Shown here in pieces: positions 37,301 through 49,300 of a DNA stretch of 64,000 nt; positions within the stretch are counted from its first letter, which is position 1; each line of letters begins with the position of its first letter. The position numbers and the translations under genes are program-made. The DNA comes from Prostheceraeus crozeri. Its lineage: Eukaryota; Platyhelminthes; Polycladida; Euryleptidae. The stretch covers positions 41,831 to 105,830 of the forward strand of contig CAJQUW010006851.1 in assembly GCA_907163375.1 (NCBI GenBank). Reading direction: 5' to 3'. The notes beneath the pieces were generated by a model that was not told where the DNA came from, did no database searches, and saw only the letters and a list, made by a program, of their open reading frames with translations.

Positions 37301-40300
37301 ATTCGGCAGCTGAAGATTCCTGAAAATGGGATGATCACAGCCGTGAAGACAATCCCTGTCAAGATCTCGAACGGCAATCACAAGATGGTGAATGCATCAG
37401 ACGGATCCGTGACATCTCAGCTGAAGAATGTCATGAAGCAATTTGAGGAAGAGAATTTCTTCGTTAAATCCAAAGGACGAATTGTTGTGGGCGACGAGCT
37501 GATTGACTGTAAAGACGCTGAAGTTTTGGTGACCAGGCCGAAGTTTGAAGTGAAGATTGGACATCAAACTTTCACATTTCCCGCTACCGTGGGGAAAGCT
37601 TCATTCCAAGACTTCACGTTTGCTCTCTCCATTGTCTCTGGAATGGAAAGGTGTGAACTCTCCCGTCACACGTACGTTTGTATGGGATGTAAAAGGCGAA
37701 TTGGTGACAATGAAGAGGAAGGGCAGCTGGTCAACATCGAGTGCTGCCGTGTCCGCTCGCTGTCGTTAAAGGTGGAAGAGGATCCGGCTCATGAAGGTGA
37801 GTTGTTAACACTTTGTAAGTAGAATAATTGAATATTGAGTTGCATCCTCAGTTGAAAAAAGGAAACGGACCTAGAAATCCTAGAAATTTCACTGTGTAGG
37901 AATAGAAATCCAACATGTGATAAAGAATCCTAGAAATTTCACTGTGTAGGAATAGAAATCCAACATGTGATAAAGAATCCTAGAAATTTCACTGTGTAAG
38001 AATAGAAATCCAACATGTGATAAAGAATCCTAGAAATTTCACTGTGTAGGAATAGAAATCCAACATGTGATAAAGAATCCTAGAAATTTCACTGTGTAGG
38101 AATAGAAATCCAACATGTGATAAAGAATCCTAGAAATTTCACTGTGTAGGAATAGAAATCCAACATGTGATAAAGAATCCTAGAAATTTCACTTTGTAAT
38201 AATAGAAATCCAACATGTGATAAAGAATCCTAGAAATTTCACTGTGTAAGAATAGAAATCCAACATGTGATAAAGAATCCTAGAAATTTCACTGTGTAAG
38301 AATAGAAATCCAACATGTGATACAGAATCCTAGAAATTTCACTGTGTAGGAATAGAAATCCAACATGTGATAAAGAATCCTAGAAATTTCACTGTGTAAG
38401 AATAGAAATCCAACATGTGATACAGAATCCTAGAAATTTCACTGTGTAAGAATAGAAATCCAACATGTGATAAAGAATCCTAGAAATTTCACTGTGTAGG
38501 AATAGAAATCCAACATGTGATACAGAATCCTAGAAATTTCACTGTGTAAGAATAGAAATCCAACATGTGATAAAGAATCCTAGAAATTTCACTGTGTAAG
38601 AATAGAAATCCAACATGTGATAAAGAATCCTAGAAATTTCATTGTGAAATACGAGATAATTGTGTGGGACGGAAACATAGTTGGCTGTAACTCAATCCAA
38701 TGCAGTTTTTGGATGCTTAACTGCATTACATGTAAGTGCTCCTTAATTGGTGCTAGATGCTTTTTATGGTCATCAATCCGCTGTTGAAGTCGACATTTAG
38801 TTTCACCAATATATTGGCCACTTGGATGAAAATTCATACACAACACACGACTGCATCAATGGAATCACGTTTAAGTGAGAGATGTGATTTCACTTCGTTT
38901 GTGCTAAAAACCACTTATTGCGCCTACATTATGTGGTTAAAACCGAATTCATCTCATTGCATTGAACTCTCAGATAGCACGAACGCTCATTTTACACATT
39001 TTCGTGTAGGAGCTATTCAAGCAAGAATAGCATTGCCCACATTTCTGTGAACATTTCAACATGAACCGATACACTGACGATAGAAGACAATTTGTGAGCA
39101 CTTTTCAACTGAAAATGGAATTTTTAAGTTTTGAAAAATTCCATAAAACTTAACATCAAAGCTACAATGCAGTGTACCTACTTTAAGTTAATTCTTGCGA
39201 TGTAAAGCAGTGTCGTGAATGTTAAGAATATTGGTTCGTGAGACAGAGTTGCCGCGGGACAGGGAAGCTGAGAAAGCCTGGAAAACACGGAATTTTATAG
39301 AACTTGATAACTAAAAGTGATCTATCATGATTTCAGTTCAGTTGGTTTACCGTCATGTCAGTCTTAATGTATCCGTCTTTGAGAACAAGCTTGGCCAGTG
39401 GAAACAATAAATCGTTTTTAAAGAAATTATCAAATTCTGCAGGAAGTCGGTCCAACTAAATTACTAAGTTTTAGAATGTTAGTATCAACAATTTTCATCT
39501 TCATTAAACTCCGAACAAAGTTAAAGTAACAAAAACTGCAGGTCAGTACCGAGCAGCGATCGAAGCTAGGAGCATTCGAGACATATTCAGAGAATGGCAG
39601 AAAAAAGAACGAGCTGAAGATACTTCAAGTCAAAAAGCTGAAACTTGAAAAGGACGCTGCTCGTCATTCCATTTTAGAGAAATGAGAACCAAGTTGAATA
39701 TTGAATATGATTTAAAGTCCATCCCGTCTCCGTAGATACCTCTGCTGTGCGAAGATATGAAATCCTTTGTAGAAAACTCTGCAGTAAAACATCGTGTTGC
39801 ATTTGCGTATGTTCGCAATGATAGCTCGTAATTATAGAGATATACAGTGAATTCGTGAATATGTGAATTTTGTACATCTTTTTGATTTATCTCTTGATGT
39901 GAACTTAAAATTTCCATGCTGTAAATCACTCACTGGCTGATGACAAGTTACTTGCCTCATTTCAAATCCTGAAAATATGTCTGTTAGTCAAGGATTATTC
40001 CCGATCGCAAATCATGAAATTCCCTTATATCACTCATCATTTGCGAGCCTTCATTTCTAAAATCAACAAAATGTTCTGTCGGTCTTATCCATCCGAAATA
40101 AAACTGCTGTTCTACACGTGTGTCCTTTCATTCATGTGATGCAATGACTACATAAACATACGTGTTTTTGGAATTATCCGGCCATCCCAGGCTATCGTTA
40201 ATGTCTTTTTATATTTCTTTCAGATGAGATATCAAATGATTTGTTGATCAGTTTTGAACGGAAGTATTCCAAGTTATTATCGGAATACAAACTACTTGAA

Positions 40301-43300
40301 AGAATGGAAGCTGACGCTCGATACAAGCTCTCAACTGTGAGGTCAAAGTTGGAAGAACTTCAGCTATTAAATGGACGACTGCAGAAAAGTCTGAACAAGG
40401 AAAAAACCAAGAGAAAGAATATTGAGGCCAATTGTCAGAGACTCCAAAGCACCCTCCTTCATCTACAGAGTAAGTTCTGTTGTACTGCAGCCTTCATGTG
40501 CATTGGGGGAATGAATTCTTTAAAGTAACCACAGGATACCTGTCGGATCTGCGCATTCTCCGCGAAGTTTTCAGATTGAGATCCGTTCCTCCGCCGTCGC
40601 CTGCGGAGATCGAGGATATCCTGCGGCTCTGCGCATTCTCCGCGAATTTTCTAGACTGAGATCCGATCCTCCGCCGTCGCCTGCGGAGATCGAGGATATC
40701 CTGCGGATCTGCGCATTCTCCGCGAATTTTCTAGACTGAGATCCGATCCTCCGCCGTCGCCTGCGGAGATCGAGGATATCCTCCGGATGTGCACATTCTC
40801 CGCGAAGTTTTTAGACTGAGATCCGATCCCCCGCCGTCGCCTGCGGAGATCGAGGATATTCTGCGGATCTGTGCATTCTCCTTGAAGTTTTTAGACTGAG
40901 ATCCGATCCTACGCCGTCGCCTGTGGAGATCGAGGATATCCTGCGGATCTGCGCATTCTCCTTGAAGTATTTAGACTGAGATACGTTCCTCCGCTGTCGC
41001 CTGTGGAGATCGAGGATATCTGTCGGATCTGCACATTCTCTGCGAATTTTCTAGACTGAGATCCGTTCCTCCGCCGTCGCCTGCGGAGATCAAGGATATC
41101 CTGCGGATCTCCGCATTCTCCGCGAAGTTTCTAGATTGAGATCCGATCCTCCGCCGTCGCCTGCGGAGATCGAGGATATTCTGCGGATCTGCACATTCTC
41201 CGTGCCATGATTTGATATTTCAGAAGGCACATTATTGGCGTATGAAGGACTTTACCATGATTTAGCTTTCAAAATGATGCTTAGCTTAGGACGTCTATAG
41301 TAATCGGTGATATCCTGATATTGGAGATGATCACCTACAATGCTGGTCAATTTCTTAGACACACACCCATGAAAATGCCGTATTTGTGATGCAAATCAGA
41401 GCTTTTCTTCTACAAGAAGAAACTATTAACTTTTTTCAATCAGAATTGCAAATGATATAAAACACAACAAGCTATTTATCAAGCGCAAGGAATAAATATG
41501 GCCTGTGTTGGCATCGATTATCATCTTCGACTCCCATAGGCATGGAGTCAACTGTTAATCTGTCCTTGATTCTTGGATTACTAAACCATTTCTGTAGCAG
41601 CTTATAATTATCAATTAAGTCCTTCCTATTTGATGGAGGAGCAGTAACTATACGCTTCAGATGTCCCAATTGGGTTTGGGATCAAGAATGCGCCTCGGTC
41701 AGTCCATCAGAGTGATCTCCTGATCTCGAATGGCCTACTGGAAATTTGTCATTAATTAAACTTATTTTGTAAAAATAATTAAGTTTTTGATCCTTTACCA
41801 TCTTCCCATGCAGAAACTTTCGCACGTCTACGCGGACCCTATGGTCGCTTTTCCAATCTCTGTTGGGTCAGTCTCGGTTTTTTTCCTTTTTTATTGGCCA
41901 CCATCATTCACCAACGCAGAGCTCTTGCCTATACAACAGTTGGGAATATTCTTTGGCTAGTCATTTCATTTTTTAGACTTTGGAAAGAGCCAAGTAAATT
42001 GGTAGAATTTATCTGTAATTGCTAATTAGTGCAATATATTTCTGCTACTCTCCGTAGCTCTCATCAGGCAGTAAGTGAATGATTTGCAGAATGAATTTGA
42101 AATTCACATCAAGAGATGTATAAAAAAGATGTACAAAACTATGGCAAGAGAAGGAGCTATGCGGCAGGTAGTGAAGGGTTACATAGTACCAATAGCATTT
42201 ATAGTAAATGACCTGACAGGAAGAAAAAAGGGAAGAAATAGGATGTGAATGAAATCTGATTGCTGTGGAATAAGAGAGTAACAGAGAACCCTTTAATACC
42301 TGCCGCATAGCTCCTTCTCTTGCCATAGTTTTGTATATTTTGTATATCCTTTTTTATACATCTCTTGATGTGAATTTCAAATTTTATTCCGTAAATCATT
42401 CACTTACTGCCTGATGTTAGCTACGGAGAGTAGCAGAAATATATTGCACTAATTAGCAATTACAGATAAATTCTACCAATTTACTTGGCTCTTTCCAAAG
42501 TCTAAAAAATACCATGTAACATTGTCATGCTACTGCTAATGTCTTGTGAGTTGCGAAGATTCTTCAATGATTCTTTATCCATCAAATCAATGCTGATGAC
42601 ATTTTTCTAGGATTGTTGATGCGTTCACATCTCCCAAGCTCATAGTGACCACAGGTGCGCTATTTTTGCTTTGCTGCGCTCATTGCGCTACTTTTTTGCC
42701 TTTTCCGTGGTTTCTGCGCTATTTTTTAAGACTGCAACGAATTTGTTCTTTATTAAAGTACTTGTAGATGTTAATCAAAAGAAGACAAAGTTTTTTCATA
42801 AGTCGGCATTTCTTAGTATAATTTACCGATCTATGTATCGAATGGAGTCTTCTATCTTCAGGTTTCTGCATCTGAACAAAATCCAAAGTATTAGAAGCGC
42901 TATGTTATCTAATTCTAAGCCTATTTGACAGCATATCCTATTTCACTTGAACATCCTGTACATGTCAAGATAAATCATCACAGATATATTTTTCTCTGAG
43001 ACGCGCGAGCATGTGAAGTGTAAGTTACAAGAATTAAGTGATCAAAACTTAAGTGATGTTCAAACGTTGTGGAATTCTTACAATGAGGAGTTATAATATG
43101 CTCGGATCTTGAAGCGGTTTCAGAGTTTTCTACAGTTTAGTATAACTCGAGGCTGTCACGTAATTAAAACTCTCTGAGGTCACACAGTCGGGGAAGAAGA
43201 AGTTTGCTGAGCTGGCAAAGGCATTCAATGTTCATGCTATTACAATGGTTGATGAATTATGCGAACTTCAGGCTCAGCATCCCGATGATACTTTGATTGA

Positions 43301-46300
43301 TATTTTCCGCCGATCCATGACAACGTCTGATCATTCAAACCACCCAAAATCAATGGAACTCGCAGAATCTTAGTTATTGGTTGTAACTCACAGGACGTTG
43401 AGCGCGGTTTTTCTGTAATGAAAACTGCTGAAACAGTCCAACAGAGCAAGATAAGACCAATTTTGTACGACTCCGTGAGATTTGTAAGAGATCGATTCGA
43501 TGGGTCAGACTTTGAGTCGTACAATCCACCGAAGTCCTTATTGAGTGACGTTCAATCTGCTGGTTCGAACTTAGGAAAGAGTGAACGAAATTGGCCGCGG
43601 CGAACAGAAGCGCCTTCCTCAAGAGTCCTCCCTGCAAGAAACTTTGAACGTCTTCAAAAGACACGTCAAAAGAGCTGAAAAGAGATATTGACCAAGTGGA
43701 AATGGAGATTTCTGAAACGCGGAAAGCCGGAAACGGATGCAGGATGTGGAACAAAAAAGGCTCAGTTTGCACTTGGAACAAACAAGCGAGTCTTCACGAA
43801 CAACTGAAATTTCTAAGAAAATCATAGACTCAATGTTTTCTTCGAATTGATACCCCTACCGTTGTGCTTTGCATCGCTGTCACAAATGAACTTTAAAGCA
43901 TGTGGTTTTGTCAATACTTCAACAAGTTTTCTTGTTAAAAATCACTCAATTGCTTTTTGTTTTCCCATCATATGCTGATAGGGGTCAATTAGGTAAAGTA
44001 TATGTATATTTATACAGGGCTCGTACGGCTTGTGAAAGTTTGTAAAAGTTTGTGAATTTTGAAAAGAAAGTTCAAGGCCCTTGAAAGTTTGTAAATTTCA
44101 CGATTTTTCAGAAAAGTTTGTGAATTTTTGGAATAGCAAAGTTAAATTTCTGCTGATGATTTACTTTTTAGATTTTGAACATGATGAAGTCAGGCTTCCC
44201 AGTCATAAAAGTTAAGGATCCACCATAAAATAATGAAATATGACCAAATTTTACAAAGTTCATAAAAGAATTTTCAAGTAAATCTGGGATTGACTGACCA
44301 AGCGCGACCACGTCACTTGAATCAGAACTACTGAGGTAAACAAAATTCAGTTTCGAACCCCGTTCTTGAAACTTGGATTATGCTTTTTGCGAGAAAATAC
44401 AATGTGGTGTGGACGTCAAGCAGTTCATAGCAGATCCACATTCTCTTCTTAAATATTGGAGTGCGCGCCGTACTCTTCTCGTCATGTCCTCGATGAAGTG
44501 CCAACAGGTATCACCACATGGTATACTTTTCGGCTTGCTTCCTCGCGGTGGTTAAGCCTTTAGCCAGCCTTACTTCGAACTTCGGATCTATGAGTAAACT
44601 TTCAGCAGCATTTTCTCTAATATCTTCCATCACAGGAAGAATTCAAGGTACTATTCAGTCAATTGACCGATGCAAGCGGATCGCAAGTGCTGTGAGGCAT
44701 TCTTGCTGAAGCTCCGAAGAAGAGAACCTTTGATTTATGTCTTGCAAGCCACATTGACATCTCTGACTAGAATTAATGCAGAAGTTTTCATCAAGAAGTT
44801 GTTGACATGATCGGACAAGACGCTGGAGACATTGAAACTTGTTGTGAATATGGCAAAAATTGATGTCACAAAGCCTGAAAATGGAAAGTCTGCAAGGAAG
44901 ACGATGTTGGAACGAAAACAATGAATAATGGGCCTACTATTGAATAATGAAGTTTGCGAAAGTGACGCACAGAAACTTAAGAATACTTGTATTGGTTGGC
45001 ATCTTTGTGGTAGTTGTCAGCAACCTAGAAAAAGTATCTTCCCTTTGATTCATCGGCGCTCAAAAGACGCAACCATGCTCCGCCGTCGCGATCCGAATTC
45101 GTCATCTTCAATATCCCGCTTGTCCCTGACAATGCTGGAGTTATGCTGAAGTCTGCATTGGACACTGCATTCCTGTGTTCGGCTGAAGAATCAGAAACTG
45201 GATCAACAGAAACTATTGGTAAAAATTATCAAAAATCACGGACGAGTTCGGAAATCCAAAGTACTGATTCTCATAAAACCTAGCAATATGCGCACTGACA
45301 CCAAACTTCGGTAATGCGGCCTCTGAACTAGGTTGAATCAAGCATGTCGACAGAGCTAGGTACATGACGAAATTAGCCATCGAACTGACAATGGATCAAG
45401 TTTAAGATGCAAGTTCAGAACCCCAAGAAATTTGGAGATCCAATAAACTTTCGCGAGCGTTTTTAGATCGTTTTTTCTCAGATTTGAACACGTGTTTTTA
45501 GCAGTGATTATCCATCTTATTGTTCGTTAGTAGTTATTTAAGAAGAAGCATATAGACCTATTTTGACATCAGCTATTATGAATGTATTATGCATACGGCA
45601 TGTTTCATTTATGCAATCGAGATAGCTCGATTAAATATTTTTTAGATGTAGCCTAATTATGTTTTATATACCTGCGTACTTTTTCAATTCTTGTTTTCCT
45701 ATCAGGAGATATTGACTTCCTTGTTTATGTCAGTTGTTGTTCGTTTCTCTATCAGTAAATATCACATGCTTCTATATATTTTTGAATATAAAAGGAAGCA
45801 CGTATGGAGGATTTTTTATTTCAACATTTCTCTCATGATGCGTCGATACATGAAATGAATTTAGTTGCAATTCTAATGAATGGCGGCATTAATTTGAATA
45901 ACAATTCGGTAGAAATGTATTGTAGCTGAATTTTTGTGGGCATTCTCTTGCCGAAATAGCTTCTTTCCCATTAAATTAGCGAATAAAGGGTTTGTGAAAG
46001 TTAGTGAAAAAAGCTTGTGAATGTTTGTGAAAGTTTGTGAATTCTGCCTCCAGGAAGCCGTACGAACACTGTTTATAAGGGTGCCATCCAAAATTTAATA
46101 AGTCATTCTTTATACACGAATCTTTTCCTTGCGTTTTGTTTCATGAAAAGGTATTTTACACAGGATATATAACGCCGTATCACAAGGGGGGGTAAAATTT
46201 TGTAAATTTGATATCACGTAATATGTGCACGACCCCTTTTGATGAGAACTTTTACTCTCTATTCATTGCTGAATTAGTTTTTCAATTTCTTGTGACCCTT

Positions 46301-49300
46301 TTGTCAACGCCTGATATCAACTAGAACCTGATCCTGTCTTAAATTGGTAACACAATTTTTGTTGTGAAGTTTTTGTAGTTGGTTTAGTTGTAGGATTAGT
46401 GACGTTTGGTTGCATTTGTTACATGCATTTAGCACATGTAGTTGTTGAAACGATGGATTCGGTAACAATATGCCAACTTAATAATTTACATATCAACAAA
46501 AATGGCTCCTCAGAAGTGATTGATGACGGTTATTGCGAACTCATGTAACCAGATCTTTGCGAAGGATCTTCTCCGAGGGTCATCAATGACCAAACGCAGT
46601 TGGTTTCGGAAAATCTTTCTTGTTACAAGTGATTACCTTCCGTTTGAATTAGTGCGTTGTAGTTATATCAAACTTTGCGGAAATTGCATAAAACATATAG
46701 GACTACATCTCTAGGAGGATATTGGGCGTTCTTGGACAAGGTTTAATAAGAGCGGCGATCACCCAGCTTGATCATGAAGTAGGATGCCACAATTCTCTGT
46801 TATTAGTAGGTCTGTGAAAATTTAGTAGAGGTGCGAAAAGAATGGAAAAGTCTCTGGCCCGACCCAGGGTTGCCGTGGGTATGGGGATTCTGTGGGGATA
46901 CCCATGGGTATGGGTATTGAGGCCATCCCCACAGCTCCCATAGGGCTTCTGTGGGGATTCTGATGATTTTTGACATTCACTAGAAGCAATCAGAACTGAC
47001 ATCACATCACACAATCAACTTCGATGTTGAATTACAAAGTATCACGCAGCCTACCCATCTCACCACTTAAAATGCATGAAATATCAATGATGATCATTTT
47101 CACATCAGTAACACACGCTCAATAATTTTGAATGACTTATAATGATAGTTTCAGATGTGTCAAGGACGTCTGAAGTGGAAGAATTGTGCAAGTCTCCTTT
47201 ACTGCAGAGCCGAATGGAGACTTACAAATATTAACTCTAATAGTATAAATAGCTCAGATAAAATTACTTGTGATATAATTGAGCTTGCGTGATAAATGTG
47301 ATTAATCATTCTTAATCTAGATTTTAAACTAATTACGATATAGAAGACCTGTTGGGTCCAGCCCTCAAGGCAAGACACATGAAAATGTTGAATGATTTTC
47401 GTCGAATACATGAACAGTGTGATAAAGATTTCTCACACCAAATCATTCAACTGTAAGCCATCTACTCGCATTGCAATCATAGTTATAGTGAAAGCTCAGA
47501 TTTTTCACTTGTCCACGACTTGTCAGAACTTAAATTTTCATCTGATAGGCGTCCTTAATAATATGTTGAGTATTTATTTCCAAGGGTTAGTTTGAATTGA
47601 AAACAGCACATGAACGATAGTCAAGCCGAGCCGGTCACTGACAGTTCGGGACTCGGTAACACAATAGCCGCATTGTCATAAGTAACAATGCGACAACACA
47701 CCACTTAACTGCACACTTCATTGTGCTGCATTTCATCACCATACACAAATGGGTCAACATCCTCCAAATTCTTGTGCAATAATTCGGTGACATGGGTGGT
47801 TGAGAATATCAGGATGATTTTCATCGAAGTCTATATTTATAATATATAGTAGATTAGATTGATTCAAAGCTTTTCCTTTACCACGTGTAAGCCTATATAG
47901 TCGATTTCTACTGCGAAGCAATTCTAGACTTGAGATGCATAAAGGCCAAACTCGCTTTGATATTTTACTTCTTTATCGGCATTGATGGAGACAGAATTAT
48001 CAATGATTGCTACATTAATTCAATTAGCGAATATTAAACGGAAATATTCACACATGAACTTGGCATGATCCACTGAGCAATAAACGATGGCTATAATGCA
48101 CATTGGTAGACCGCAGACATATAGTAAAAGCCTACATACGAATTTTCGACAGGTGACTTTTTTGTGATAGAGTGACCATTTTGAAGTACTGGCAGGGTAG
48201 TAACATATGAATATTTTTTATTTATGTTCAACACTGTCTTTGTATGTTGATGGACTTCCCATTATTTGAAAGCAACAGAACTGTAAGAAACAAAAGGAAT
48301 GAAAAATCCTCACATTAGGAGCCCCTAATACCAACTTACAGGACAGCCCAGGATTATATTCTCACAAATGGAAGACATGAAACTCGTATATAATCTATCA
48401 AAACAGCCAAATACATGCACTTAGAATTATTTGCACAGAAGATGGAGTCTTCACGAAAAGCATCTGACTGAAAATATTGTGCGGACGTTAAGGTCCTTCA
48501 GGACTTAAACTGACAGTTAAAATGTCAATAGATATATTGATAAATATTCATGCTTGCTTTTGTGAAACATTTTGTACTTAATCACGATTGTCTAAAGCGA
48601 GGAATTTAAGTATGGTTCTTTTGAAATGAATGTGTATATATTTCATGAGAAGCATAACATGTACACATGATGTAATGTAAGCTTAGGTTTGATTTTACTT
48701 GATGTAGACTGGTTGCTTAGTGTTATAACAGCGAACGGTAAAAGGCGAATATAAGAAACATCGAAATTTCAAAATAGCGAAGTATGAAAGCATTTTAACA
48801 TTTTAATAAGGCCATGTTTCCTTTAGTCTACATGTATAGTTGTTGAATTTTTACACAAATGTGATTCCTTTAAGGGAACAGTAATGCAAAAATTGTACCC
48901 ATAAAATAATCTTGTAGCAAAATGAAGTAGGATCGACATGGTCAATAACTAGGTTAAGTGAACCAAAACTCCAAAGTGAGTGAAAGAGGAAGTTTGAAAA
49001 AACACAGCTGATCGATAACCGATTTGTTATAAAAGCAAAAAAATGAAGACAATGTCGTCATACTATGAAAAGGAAACATTTCGAGATAGAATTACGTTCA
49101 CGGTAAACTGCGTTACGGTAGTTTTATGGAAAAAGGGTGTCATGTCTCCTGAATCATTAAAGAATTATGAGTGGAATGAGAAGATCCTATGTAAACTGTA
49201 CGTGTGAGCTGGTAGCAGACGACAAAAACTTACGAATTAATAGAGTAGACAAAGAACACCTATCTGCTAATGCAACCAAATGATTCAGGCAAATGTAAAT

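Noticed and set aside
38589-38680. C-terminal extension (FLGFFITCWISILTQ) of the Penelope frame on the - strand
   Set aside because: That part is translation of the 50-bp minisatellite, not protein-coding sequence.
44373-45150. Host gene inside the hAT-bounded element
   Set aside because: The frames are short, broken by stops and without recognisable motifs, so a decayed transposon interior is the safer reading.
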